A stretch of 9,196 nt of DNA, taken from NCBI GenBank assembly GCA_024640445.1, contig JAHEEZ010000140.1:1-9196 (forward strand), given 5' to 3'. The notes under the pieces were generated by a model. The model ran no database searches. It was not told the DNA's origin and saw only the letters and a list, made by a program, of their open reading frames with translations. This DNA is from Acidobacteriota bacterium (lineage in GTDB: Bacteria > Acidobacteriota > Blastocatellia > Pyrinomonadales > Pyrinomonadaceae). Positions 1 through 8,285 of this stretch are shown piece after piece (positions within the stretch are counted from its first letter, which is position 1; every line of letters begins with the position of its first letter). The translations under genes were made by a program, and so were the position numbers.

Positions 1-2754
1 GGTCGAATCGGAAGGCCGGTAAAAAGCGACATCAGCCTTGCCGTCTCCCGTAAAATCAGCGGGGACGAGCTTGTCGTCAGGAGCTCCGAAGGTGATGCCG
101 AGAGCGGTGATGGTCTGGCTTCTCAGGATCCACCACTGGGAAGAAGAACCTTCGGGAGCGGCATTATCAAGTACCGCGGACGGGGTCGGACGGAACACCG
201 ACACGTCCGTCTTCGAATCGCCGTCGAAGTCGAAGCGTGCCGTTCTTCCCGCCGACTGCAGCTGAAAGTCGTACATTCCCTTGCCGTGGGTCGCGATCCG
301 CAGATATTTCGGATTTGAATTTGTGATCGCCATTCCGAAGACGGCGACCCGAGGAAGGCCCGTTCCAAGCGGCTGCCAGTTCAGACCCGCGTCCGACGAA
401 GCATAGACGCCGATGTCCGTTCCCGCGTAAAGATTGTTTGAGTTCTGAGGATCGATCGCGAACGCGCTGACGGGTATCTGGGGGATCGTGTTTGGACCAG
501 TCCCGATCGCCGCGGACCAGACCACGTTCTGGGTGCCGAGGTCCGTGAGATTCGAGGTTTTGTAAACGCTGTTGAGTCCAAAACTGGAGAGCGTCGCATA
601 TGCGATCGCCGGATTCGAGGGATCTATCACCAGACGTGCAATGAATCCCGCAGGCACATTGTTGGCCGGATCCAGATTGGCGAGGGTCGAACTTCCGTTG
701 ATCGTGCCGAACATTCCGCCGTCGGCAAGACCGACAAGCCGGACGTTGTCATCTGCGGGACCTATCCCGATCGCGGAAATTGGAACACCGCTCGAGATCG
801 GGCCCTGACTTACGATCGTATGGTTCAAACCTGTGTCTTCTGTTCTGTATAACCTGTCCGTGCCGTAATAGACCGTGTTCGGATTGCCGGGGCCCCTCTG
901 CAAGGGCGCATAAAAGAGGACCGCCGAATCGTTGCAGTTGATCCCGTTCGCCGGGGTGGTGCCGTTACACCCGCGGAATGTCCAGTTGCTGCTGACGGTC
1001 GGCCTGTACGAGTACCCGACCACCGAATTGATCCTGTTGAAATATGTGTGGTACATCTTCACATTTACAAGATCGGCCGCATTCTGGTCTATCACAGCAT
1101 AACCGCCGTCGCCGCCGTCAACACGGGTCCAGGCGCCGGTCGGGTCCATATAGTTTGTGCCGTTGTCCTGCGTTCCGCCGATCGAGAACTTAGCGTCCGT
1201 CGGATGAACGTCGACGCTCATGAACTGCGTCGCGAAGAACTGCGTGTTGTTCAAAGCCGCCCAGTTGCTTCCGCCATTTGCGGACTTGTAGATTCCGCCG
1301 TCCGTGCCAAGAAAGATCACCGCAGGATTCGATCGCGAAATCGCGATCACATGCGTGTCCACGTGCACGCCGGTGCCGCTGGAAGTGAAGGTCGTGCCGC
1401 CGTTATCCGAGAATCCAAATACCAAACTGGGCGCTCCTCCAAGATAGACACGATCAGCGTTCGTCGGGTCCACCCCGACCGCAATATTGTAGAAGCACTG
1501 CGGCGTGCAGAAATTGTTGTCGATCTTCTCCGTCCAGGTGACTCCGCCATCGGTCGATGCCAATACGCGCCCTCCGAGGTTCCCGGTTGCAGCGTAGAAG
1601 GTCGCGTCCGTATCGGCCACAGGATGAATTGACGCGAATTCAAAGGTTAGTTCGCTCGTTGAACTGGATGTGACCGGAAAGGGCTGCGTAAACGCGACCG
1701 CCGCAGGAGATGCGGCAAGCGCGTTAACGGTCCTGTAAATGCCGCCGGTTCCGCCGCTCGCCACTACTCCGGCGATCAGGATCTGCGGATCTGCCGGGTC
1801 GGCTGCGATATCGCGTACGCTGGCATTAACATTTCCCGCAAGCCCGGTCAGTTTCGAGAATGTCGGGCTCCCGGATGCCGCGTTCGTCGATCGGTACACG
1901 CCGCGCGAAGGAAAAGCCGAGGTCGTTCCGGAGATGCCGCCGAGTCCGGACGTGGTCGCAACGAAAATGACATTGGGATCGGTCGGATGGACCACGATCC
2001 GGCTTATACCGCGGCCGGTGAAAACATCGCCGCCGCCGTCGCCTGCGTTAAAGGGTCCCAACAGCGTCGCTGACGTGGTTGCATTCTCGATCCTGTAAAC
2101 TCCGACCCCGAAGAAACTGTCGGTCGAGAAATTATGCTCGCCCGTTCCTACGTACACGATCTCCGGATTCGAATCAGAGATCGCGATCGCGCCGATCGCG
2201 AGGCTCTGGGCGCCATCCATGATCGCGGTCCAGTTGGCGCCGCCGTCAGTGGAGCGATAAAGACCGCCCTGCGCCGTGCCGACAAAGACGATATTTTCAT
2301 TCGTCGGATGCACGGCGATCGAAATTACTCTTCCGGACCAGGGGAAGCTGCCGTTCGGGATCGGCGCCGGCCCGACGGGAGTCCACGCGGACGTAAGAAG
2401 GTCCCGTCTAAGTGAGTCCGGCATTTGCTCGATCTCTATCTCTTGCTGCTCAAGTTTCTTTACCGCGGCTTCCCGCAAGCCCGGATCCATCGTGCCAGTT
2501 CCGTTGAGCCCTCTCATGATTCCGAACTGTTCTGCCCTGAGGCGAAGGAAGTCCTCCTTGGGCATCGTAGACTTGGCATTCTTGAGGATCGTCGGAATAT
2601 CCGGCTCGATTTCGACGAAGGGGTTATCGATCTGGGCAACCGCCTTTTTGAGGACCGGAAGGAACAGGTACACGATCGCCGACAAGATCAGCGTCGCAAA
2701 AATCAGCAGGATCGTCCCGGTCCTGCGCCAGGATCTACGTGTTCCCTTGGTCAT
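1..2754 (-). CDS. Exported Asp-box (BNR/sortilin-like) repeat protein with C-terminal FG-GAP/VCBS-like units, 3' end outside window
   Basis: The frame is open for 918 codons from ATG at 2754 to the window edge, so the C-terminus is missing. Residues 1-11 are basic and residues 12-35 are strongly hydrophobic (ILLIFATLILSAIVYLFLPV), giving a signal peptide or membrane anchor; AVA at 38-40 could be a cleavage site. Asp-box motifs of the S-x-D-G-G-x-T/N-W type occur at about 168-175, 400-407, 449-456, 491-498 and 786-793, often about 15-20 residues after a 'VHPTxxxxVFVGT'-like strand, which is typical of a beta-propeller of the sortilin/VPS10 or photosystem-II-stability-factor kind. At 841-856 and 899-914 are two calcium-loop-like units (DFDGDSKTDVSVFRP and a second DGKADVAFYRP copy), as in FG-GAP/VCBS integrin-like propellers. 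Cysteine pairs at 416/420 and 596/607 suit an exported protein. The substrate is unknown and no glycosidase catalytic residues can be assigned. A 332-base gap separates it from capA, so it probably has its own promoter. Confidence 0.9.
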   Translation of the reverse strand, partial: MTKGTRRSWRRTGTILLIFATLILSAIVYLFLPVLKKAVAQIDNPFVEIEPDIPTILKNAKSTMPKEDFLRLRAEQFGIMRGLNGTGTMDPGLREAAVKKLEQQEIEIEQMPDSLRRDLLTSAWTPVGPAPIPNGSFPWSGRVISIAVHPTNENIVFVGTAQGGLYRSTDGGANWTAIMDGAQSLAIGAIAISDSNPEIVYVGTGEHNFSTDSFFGVGVYRIENATTSATLLGPFNAGDGGGDVFTGRGISRIVVHPTDPNVIFVATTSGLGGISGTTSAFPSRGVYRSTNAASGSPTFSKLTGLAGNVNASVRDIAADPADPQILIAGVVASGGTGGIYRTVNALAASPAAVAFTQPFPVTSSSTSELTFEFASIHPVADTDATFYAATGNLGGRVLASTDGGVTWTEKIDNNFCTPQCFYNIAVGVDPTNADRVYLGGAPSLVFGFSDNGGTTFTSSGTGVHVDTHVIAISRSNPAVIFLGTDGGIYKSANGGSNWAALNNTQFFATQFMSVDVHPTDAKFSIGGTQDNGTNYMDPTGAWTRVDGGDGGYAVIDQNAADLVNVKMYHTYFNRINSVVGYSYRPTVSSNWTFRGCNGTTPANGINCNDSAVLFYAPLQRGPGNPNTVYYGTDRLYRTEDTGLNHTIVSQGPISSGVPISAIGIGPADDNVRLVGLADGGMFGTINGSSTLANLDPANNVPAGFIARLVIDPSNPAIAYATLSSFGLNSVYKTSNLTDLGTQNVVWSAAIGTGPNTIPQIPVSAFAIDPQNSNNLYAGTDIGVYASSDAGLNWQPLGTGLPRVAVFGMAITNSNPKYLRIATHGKGMYDFQLQSAGRTARFDFDGDSKTDVSVFRPTPSAVLDNAAPEGSSSQWWILRSQTITALGITFGAPDDKLVPADFTGDGKADVAFYRPSDST

Positions 2755-2760
2755 TAATTT

Positions 2761-2766
2761 CTCCTT
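2761..2766 (-). promoter_or_regulatory. Shine-Dalgarno site of the Asp-box protein gene
   Basis: The minus strand reads AAGGAG, then six bases (AAATTA), then ATG at 2754. This near-consensus site at ideal spacing fixes the start of the Asp-box protein gene. It is the best ribosome binding site in the window. Confidence 0.85.
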
Positions 2767-3069
2767 ACTTTGGGTCTTGGCAGTGCGGGATCTGTCCGCT
2801 CATCGCTGTTCAGTGGAAATGGTGCGGTGAGCGTGTCGAATCAGTGAGATCCCGGGTTCGTTTGTCTATTTGTTTTCAGGCGTCCGCGTAATTCGTTTGG
2901 AACTGCAAACGGTTAGTACCTGCGAACCGATGTCCTGTGAACATACTATTTATAGCATATACAAGTTTTTCGGCGGATGCGGCGGCCGCAGGAAGCGATT
3001 GGATCCATGATCGGGAGAACACGGTCTTGGCTCTTCAGGTCCTGATCGAGGCGTCAACTGAGAGGGGAC
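2767..3069. other. Non-coding gap between capA and the Asp-box protein gene, with an AT-rich patch
   Basis: No credible gene lies here; the plus-strand frame that starts at 2937 runs into capA antisense and looks like a shadow. The minus strand carries a distinctly AT-rich patch at about 2941-2970 (with TATAAA and TAGTAT hexamers) in an otherwise GC-rich stretch, so a promoter for the Asp-box gene may sit there. I could not find a -35 box at standard spacing and therefore do not call a specific promoter. A short GC palindrome, TGCGGCGGCCGCA, occupies 2978-2990. If the promoter is at the patch, the 5' leader would be roughly 180 bases long. Confidence 0.4.
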
Positions 3070-3087
3070 AGGAACGCGGCGGTTCCT
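3070..3087 (-). terminator. Weak hairpin at the capA stop codon
   Basis: The minus strand forms a 6-bp stem, AGGAAC/GTTCCT, around a 6-base GC-rich loop, overlapping the last base of the capA stop codon. It is not followed by a T run, so it may be a weak terminator or a 3'-end-stabilising hairpin rather than a classical rho-independent terminator. Confidence 0.22.
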
Positions 3088-4235
3088 CAGTTCGAGATAG
3101 TTCCGTTTTCGCTTATTTCAGGCGCGGTGTCCGGGAAATCGAGGCCCGACAACCTCCTGATGGTAGCGACGGCAGATCCTGTTTCGTCCGCGGTGAGCAC
3201 CCCCCAGCCCTCAAGCCTGAATGGATGGATCTTCCCGCCCATAAACTCACCTTCAGGCCCGAGATCGACCGTCAGCACAAGCGTTTCAGCCGTATCTCCT
3301 TCAAGCCGGAACCGGCCGTATGTGCCAAAATTTCCCAGCGAATATGCGATCAGGCGGTCCTTGTAGATCTCCATCGCTCGCAGTACGTGAGGGCCGTGAC
3401 CGATAACAAGGTCCGCACCGGCGTCTATTACTGTCCGGGAGAACAAGGGCAGATTCCCGCGTTTTTCCCGAAAGAAGAGTTCGGTGGATCTCGGCACTCG
3501 TTTGGCCGCGGATCCTTCGGCGCCTCCGTGGAATGAAACCACGACGATATCGGCAACCTTGTCCGCTGCTTTCACGGCGGCGCGGGCCGCCACCAGGTTG
3601 TTGACGTCAAGTGATATCGGGTTGGTCGCGAATCCGATGAATGCGATCTTCTTTGCGCCGACGGTAAGATACGCGGTGGAATACTTGCCGCGGTCGCTCC
3701 CGGCGAACTTGATCCCTGCCTTTTCCAGGGCGAGCCGGGTCGAGGCCCTTCCCGCCGGGCCGAAGTCGCTTGCGTGATTGTTCGCCACGCTGAACACATC
3801 AAATCCGACTTCTTTCAAATATCCCGCAAAACGTGTGGGCATCCGGAAGGCAAAGCAATTTGCACGGCCCGTACCGCACTTTTCCGAAACGCCCCCATCC
3901 GCGAGCGGTCCTTCCAAATTTCCGAAGGCGATGTCCGCGCCTTTGAGGATTCCCGCAACCGGCGAAAAGAGGTCGCGGCCGTCGTTGGGCGGCATCCGGG
4001 AATCATCAGGAAAATTTGAACCCATCATTATGTCGCCGACTGCGGCGATCGAAATATTCTCGGAAGGTTTTGCAGGCTGCTGCGGCCGCGACTCTTCCAC
4101 AAAGGAATTCACGAGCGGCTGACCGGTCCCGACCGGTACATCCGTACCGCCGGCACAGGCGGCCGCGAACGCTAAGGTCCCTGCCAGCGAAAAAGTTACT
4201 GCAAGGCGAAAGTGTTTCAGTTTTGTAAACAGCAT
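3087..4235 (-). CDS. CapA-family metallophosphatase, predicted lipoprotein (poly-gamma-glutamate capsule-type)
   Basis: This is a PGA_cap (CapA/YwtB-like) protein of the calcineurin-like metallophosphatase superfamily. From the chosen ATG at 4235 it is 382 residues. Residues 1-27 form a lipoprotein-type signal, MLFTKLKHFRLAVTFSLAGT then LAFAAAC, with C27 as the likely lipidated cysteine (lipobox AAAC, relaxed at -3), followed by a Pro/Gln-rich linker to about residue 58. Family motifs follow in order: V-G-D-I-M-M-G with D68, GNLEG at 105-109, NNH at 152-154 (VANNHASDFG), SFHGG with H236, GHGPHV with H280 and H283, and YSLGNF at 298-303. These Asp, Asn and His residues match the metal-binding set of the fold. 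An upstream in-frame ATG at 4340 would give 417 residues and start 6 bases after the kgd stop, but it puts 35 polar residues before the signal peptide; neither start has a good Shine-Dalgarno. CapA proteins act in poly-gamma-glutamate export or ligation, but no capB/capC is present, so the true substrate is unknown. The tight spacing suggests co-transcription with kgd. Confidence 0.9.
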   Translation of the reverse strand: MLFTKLKHFRLAVTFSLAGTLAFAAACAGGTDVPVGTGQPLVNSFVEESRPQQPAKPSENISIAAVGDIMMGSNFPDDSRMPPNDGRDLFSPVAGILKGADIAFGNLEGPLADGGVSEKCGTGRANCFAFRMPTRFAGYLKEVGFDVFSVANNHASDFGPAGRASTRLALEKAGIKFAGSDRGKYSTAYLTVGAKKIAFIGFATNPISLDVNNLVAARAAVKAADKVADIVVVSFHGGAEGSAAKRVPRSTELFFREKRGNLPLFSRTVIDAGADLVIGHGPHVLRAMEIYKDRLIAYSLGNFGTYGRFRLEGDTAETLVLTVDLGPEGEFMGGKIHPFRLEGWGVLTADETGSAVATIRRLSGLDFPDTAPEISENGTISN

Positions 4236-4346
4236 ACTGTCAGATAATGGCGGCCGCCCGATCTTTCTAATTCGTCCGGTGCACCCCTCCGAAAGCTCAT
4301 TCGTCAGGTTTCGCAATCGTGTCACCAAAACAAGACGCATCGCGGA

Positions 4347-7300
4347 TCATCGATCCATCGATTCTTTGACCAATCTCTCCTGTTCCAGATTGTGGACCGT
4401 ATAGCTTCCGGTCGCCGGCGAAGCCGAAGGATCCCTACCGACGAAATTCAATCGGGCGCCATCCGGAAGGATTCCCCTTAACCTTGGTTCGACAAAGGTC
4501 CATCCACCCATGTTCTTTGGTTCTTCCTGAGTCCAAAAGATCTCCTTTGCATTCGGATAGCTTGCAAACAATTCTTCCAATGCGCTTTGCGGGAACGGAT
4601 AAAATTGTTCGAGCCGGATGACCGCTACCGTTCCGTTACCGGATCCTTCTTTCGCCGCCTCAAGATCGTAATAAACCTTTCCGGAGCAAAGCACGATGCG
4701 CTCGACGGTATTCGGATCCTGGATGCCGTCGTCGTCGATCACCGGCCGGAATCCACCTGAGGTCAACTCGGTAATCCCGGAGGTAGCCGCGGGAAGTCTC
4801 AGAAGGCTCTTTGGAGTCATCACTACCAGGGGTCTTAACGTCTCCTGGGTCACCTGACGCCGGAGCATATGAAAATACTGCGCCGGCGTTGTCGGATAAC
4901 AGACCTGCAAATTATTTTCAGCGCAAAGCTGCAGATAGCGCTCCAGCCTTGCCGAAGAGTGTTCCGGACCCTGGCCCTCGTACCCGTGAGGAAGCAGCAT
5001 AACCAGTCGGCATTTCTCCTGCCACTTGTCCTCGGACGCCGCGATGTATTGGTCGATTATCACCTGAGCGCCGTTCGAGAAATCCCCGAACTGCGCTTCC
5101 CATATCACAAGCGAATCTTTCGCGACCGTCGAGTATCCGTACTCGAAACCGAGTACGCCCGCTTCGGAAAGGGAACTGTCGAACACCTGAAACCTTGATT
5201 CCGGAGATTTCTCGCTTCTGAGTTCAGCCAGAGGGCACCACACGGCGCCTGTCTGCGTGTCGTACATCAACGAATGCCTGTGCGAAAAAGTCCCGCGTCC
5301 CGAATCCTGTCCGCTCAGCCTGACATGCTTTCCGTCCAGTACGATCGTGCCGAAAGCCATCGCTTCAGCAAATCCCCAGTCCATCGGGTTCTCACCGGAA
5401 CCCATTTTCGCCCGCCTGCCAAGCTGACCGACCATCTTCGGGTTGATGTTGAAACCCTCGGGAACGATCGAGATCTTGTCGGTAACGATCTTCAGCTCGT
5501 CCACTGAAACCGCTGTGTCCAGCACCGCCGAACCATCGTCTTCGACCTCGGCGGGGGCGAGTTCCGGCATCTTCTTCTTTTCGGCGGCGATCCGTTTGGC
5601 GTTTTCGAGGATCTCCTCGTACTTGGCGACGACGGCGTCGGTCATCCCCTTCAACTCGTCCTCAGTGATCACGCCGGTCTGGATCAGTTCCTTGGCGTAA
5701 AGATGCCTCACGCCGGGGTGGTCCTTCACCCGCTGGTACATCAGCGGCTGGGTATAGCTCGGCTCGTCTCCTTCGTTATGGCCGAGACGCCTGAACCCGA
5801 CAAGGTCCAGCGCGACATCCTTGTTAAACTCCTGCCGGTATTCGAGCGCGACCTTGGCGACCCTGTAAGCCGCCTCAGGCGAATCTCCGTTGATGTGGAA
5901 AATAGGCAGTTGCGTGATCTGCGCCGCGTCCGTCGAATAGATCGAACTTCTGCTCGCTTCGGGAGTTGTCGTGAAGCCTATCTGGTTGTTGACGACGATA
6001 TGGATCGTTCCACCTGTTCGGTAACCCCGGAGGTTCGCGAGCTGAAGCGTCTCCATGACGATACCTTGCCCGGCGAACGCGGCGTCGCCGTGCAGCAGGA
6101 TCGGCAGCACGCGGTCAATCACCTCTTCTTTCCGGCCTTCGTCGCCCTGAAGCAGTTCATCCTGCCTCGCGCGCGACATTCCTTCCACGACAGGGTCAAC
6201 AAACTCAAGGTGCGACGGATTGCAGGACAACCTGATCTTTATGTCGTGGCCGCTCTTCGTTTCGCGGGTGCCCGTCGCGCCCTGGTGGTACTTCACGTCG
6301 CCTTCATCGGCGGGGAAGCTCGGATGCGCAGTCCCTTCGAATGCCGTGAAGATGCGTTCCGCCATATCGCCGGTATCGGAATTGCCGACCGTGTTCGCAA
6401 GCACGTTCAAGCGTCCGCGGTGAGCCATCCCGAGGAAGATCTCTTCGACGCCCTGTTCAGATGAGATCTCGACCAGCTGATCGAGGAGCGGTATCAGAGT
6501 CTCGCAGCCTTCGAGCGAGAACCTCTTCTGGCCCAGGTATTTGCGATGGAGAAACTGTTCGAACTGCTCGGCTTCGATCAGTTTTCGCAAGAGTTCTTTC
6601 TGGACCCCGGGTTCAAGCGCTTCCGTGTCGACGAACTGCTGGCGGATCTTTTCGCGTAGCCAACGCTTCTCGTTCTGGTCCTGTATATGTCTGTACTCGA
6701 TCCCGACCTTTCCACAGTAAGCCCTTCGAAGCACCCAGAGGATCTCGCGAAGCGTCGATCTATCTTTTCCGTGCAGGCCGTCTGTGATGAATTCGCGGTC
6801 GAGGTCCCAGATGGTGAGTCCGAAATTCTCAAGATCGAGCTCGCGGTTCGTATGCTCGACCATGTTCAGCGGATCGATGTCCGCCAGCAGATGGCCGCGC
6901 ACCCTGTAGGTGTCGATCAACTGAAGGACCTTTGCTTGCTTTACCACCTGTTCCCGCTGGTAATCGCCGCCAAGGAGCGAGGGGTTGAAGTCCTCCGCCC
7001 ATCTGAGAGGAGGGTAATGGATCTCCAGATCTTCAAAGATCTCATCGTAGAAAAGGTGTTCACCGGTAAGGTACTGGTGGATCTTGGCGAGGAAAAGGCC
7101 GCTCTCTGCGCCCTGGATCACGCGGTGATCATAGGTGCTTGTGACGGTCATTATCTTGCTGATGCCCAGCGTCGAAAGGGCCGCCGACGTCATTCCCTGG
7201 TATTCGGCAGGGTACTCGATCGCGCCGGTCGCGATGATCGCCGCCTGTCCCGCCATCAAACGCGGATTTGAGGCCACGGTGCCGATCGTGCCCGGGTTTG

Positions 7301-8039
7301 TGAGCGTTATCGTTGTTCCCTGGAAATCGGGTAGTGTGAGGCTTCCGCTTCTCGCGCTCTTGATCACATCGTTGAAAGCGGCAAAGAACTGCGAGAAGTT
7401 CATCTTGTCCACGCCCTTGATGTTGGGTACGAGGAGATTGCGCGAACCGTCTTTCTTTTCAATGTCGATCGCGACACCAAAATTGACGCTGTCGCTGATC
7501 AGTCTTGAAGGCTTGCCGTCCACGATCCCGAAACCGACGTTCATCTGGGGATACTCTTTCAGCGCCTTGATGATCGCCCAGCCGATCAGGTGGGTGAAAG
7601 AGACCTTGCCGAGTCCGCGTGAGGCGAGATTTTCGTTTATCAGCCGGCGGTTCTCTTCCAGGATCTTGACCGGTATCCGGCGGACCGATGTCGCCGTTGG
7701 GACGGTCAGGCTCTCTTCCATGTTCTCGACGATGATCTTCGACGGTCCGAATATCGCTTTCGCTTCAACTCCCGCCCTCACCGATGTTTCGCCCGGCGTT
7801 GGTATTGAAGGCCGCTCCTCTTTTGCCTGGGCGGGCGCCGGTTGTGCGGCGGTGCCTCCATCTGACGATGCGGGCTTACCGTTACCGCCTTCTGATAGGC
7901 CTTTGAAGTATGTCCGCCAGGATTCGTCAACAAGGTCCGGATCGCTCTTGAACCGGTTGTAAAGGCCCTCGACGTAGCTGGCGTTGGCGCCGAAGTTATC
8001 TTCGATGAACTTTGAAATGTCCGTCATTGTGTCGCTCAC
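4347..8039 (-). CDS. kgd: Multifunctional 2-oxoglutarate decarboxylase/dehydrogenase E1 with fused E2-type acyltransferase domain (Kgd/OdhA type)
   Basis: A 1230-residue protein that, compared from memory, follows the mycobacterial Kgd closely along its length. Residues 8-47 are the SucA-type N-terminal segment (IEDNF...YVEGLYNRF). Residues 50-95 are an Ala/Pro-rich linker. About 100-330 form an E2 acyltransferase domain with PTATSVRRIP at 114-123, LTNPGTIGTV at 246-255 and the active-site H305 in YDHRVIQGAES; there is no lipoyl domain. About 365-1230 form the ThDP-dependent E1: MAHRGRLNVLAN with H540, the ThDP/Mg motif GDAAFAGQG (651-659) ending NNQIG (684-688), GHNEGDEPS (753-761), SGQDSGRGTFSHRHS (909-923) and the C-terminal WTQEEPKNMGGW (1169-1180). 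It decarboxylates 2-oxoglutarate and, with an acetyltransferase-type E2 and E3, makes succinyl-CoA in the TCA cycle. The start is GTG at 8039, 11 bases after AAGGGG; an ATG at 8027 is the alternative. In Actinobacteria such enzymes are controlled by FHA proteins (GarA/OdhI); none is in this window. The upstream neighbour is the nonamer repeat array, the downstream neighbour is capA. Confidence 0.97.
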   Translation of the reverse strand: MSDTMTDISKFIEDNFGANASYVEGLYNRFKSDPDLVDESWRTYFKGLSEGGNGKPASSDGGTAAQPAPAQAKEERPSIPTPGETSVRAGVEAKAIFGPSKIIVENMEESLTVPTATSVRRIPVKILEENRRLINENLASRGLGKVSFTHLIGWAIIKALKEYPQMNVGFGIVDGKPSRLISDSVNFGVAIDIEKKDGSRNLLVPNIKGVDKMNFSQFFAAFNDVIKSARSGSLTLPDFQGTTITLTNPGTIGTVASNPRLMAGQAAIIATGAIEYPAEYQGMTSAALSTLGISKIMTVTSTYDHRVIQGAESGLFLAKIHQYLTGEHLFYDEIFEDLEIHYPPLRWAEDFNPSLLGGDYQREQVVKQAKVLQLIDTYRVRGHLLADIDPLNMVEHTNRELDLENFGLTIWDLDREFITDGLHGKDRSTLREILWVLRRAYCGKVGIEYRHIQDQNEKRWLREKIRQQFVDTEALEPGVQKELLRKLIEAEQFEQFLHRKYLGQKRFSLEGCETLIPLLDQLVEISSEQGVEEIFLGMAHRGRLNVLANTVGNSDTGDMAERIFTAFEGTAHPSFPADEGDVKYHQGATGTRETKSGHDIKIRLSCNPSHLEFVDPVVEGMSRARQDELLQGDEGRKEEVIDRVLPILLHGDAAFAGQGIVMETLQLANLRGYRTGGTIHIVVNNQIGFTTTPEASRSSIYSTDAAQITQLPIFHINGDSPEAAYRVAKVALEYRQEFNKDVALDLVGFRRLGHNEGDEPSYTQPLMYQRVKDHPGVRHLYAKELIQTGVITEDELKGMTDAVVAKYEEILENAKRIAAEKKKMPELAPAEVEDDGSAVLDTAVSVDELKIVTDKISIVPEGFNINPKMVGQLGRRAKMGSGENPMDWGFAEAMAFGTIVLDGKHVRLSGQDSGRGTFSHRHSLMYDTQTGAVWCPLAELRSEKSPESRFQVFDSSLSEAGVLGFEYGYSTVAKDSLVIWEAQFGDFSNGAQVIIDQYIAASEDKWQEKCRLVMLLPHGYEGQGPEHSSARLERYLQLCAENNLQVCYPTTPAQYFHMLRRQVTQETLRPLVVMTPKSLLRLPAATSGITELTSGGFRPVIDDDGIQDPNTVERIVLCSGKVYYDLEAAKEGSGNGTVAVIRLEQFYPFPQSALEELFASYPNAKEIFWTQEEPKNMGGWTFVEPRLRGILPDGARLNFVGRDPSASPATGSYTVHNLEQERLVKESMDR

Positions 8040-8050
8040 AGTGAAAAATA

Positions 8051-8056
8051 CCCCTT
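8051..8056 (-). promoter_or_regulatory. Shine-Dalgarno-like site of kgd
   Basis: The minus strand reads AAGGGG followed by 11 bases (mostly T) and GTG at 8039. The spacing is slightly long for the GTG but would be 23 bases for the ATG at 8027, so it favours the GTG start. Confidence 0.5.
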
Positions 8057-8110
8057 AGATTGAAAAAAACGCGAAAAATAATATTAACGCATCGGGGCAA
8101 AAAACGAAAC
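8057..8110 (-). promoter_or_regulatory. AT-rich leader of kgd, candidate promoter region
   Basis: This 54-base stretch between the repeat array and the kgd ribosome binding site is strikingly AT-rich. On the minus strand it contains TTAATATTATTT (about 8072-8083), which includes a TATTAT -10-like hexamer. No matching -35 box is found at 16-18 bases, so this is a candidate region only. A T6 run on the minus strand at 8099-8104 lies immediately downstream of the repeat array and could instead complete a terminator for ruvC. Confidence 0.25.
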
Positions 8111-8263
8111 GAGTTCACTGAGTTGGGCGAGTTAACTGAGGTTACGAGGTTCGGCGAGCTTACCGAGTTTGCGGAGTTGGGCGAGTTAACCGAGTTTACG
8201 AAGTTCGGCGAGTTCAGTGGGTTCGGCGAGTTAACCGAGTTTACGGAGTTGGGCGAGTTTATC
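8111..8263. repeat. Left arm of the opposed nonamer array: 17 units of GAGTTNNNN
   Basis: Seventeen contiguous nine-base units, each close to GAGTT plus four variable bases (commonly GGGC, CGGC, AACC, TACG). No base is inserted or lost across 153 bases. A few units deviate in the core (GAGGT, AGGTT, GAGCT, AAGTT, GGGTT). Higher-order order is visible: a 36-base block RRGTTSGGC-GAGTTAACY-GAGKTTACG-RRGTTSGGC recurs starting at 8120, 8174 and 8219. Because nine is a multiple of three, the plus strand stays open and reads as a Glu-(Leu/Phe)-x repeat; I treat that as a by-product and not a gene. Together with the opposed array at 8286-8393 it can form a long imperfect hairpin. Confidence 0.9.
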
Positions 8264-8285
8264 GGAGTCGCCTTTCTACGCTGTC

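Noticed and set aside
1048..1632. Plus-strand open frame of 194 codons, and other long plus-strand frames within 1-2754 and 4347-8039
   Set aside because: They lie antisense to well-supported coding sequence, have low-complexity Arg/Ser/Ala-rich translations and no recognisable domains.
2978..2990. GC palindrome TGCGGCGGCCGCA as a terminator
   Set aside because: It has no T run on the minus strand after it, and similar GCGGCC words occur inside capA, so it is likely compositional.
2937..3536. Plus-strand open frame of 199 codons starting in the capA/Asp-box gap
   Set aside because: Two thirds of it are antisense to capA, it has no clear ribosome binding site and no recognisable motif.
4347..8039. 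Two separate genes (sucB-like and sucA-like) joined by a sequencing error
   Set aside because: The frame is continuous with the linker and domain order known for Kgd/OdhA proteins, and the total length matches that family.
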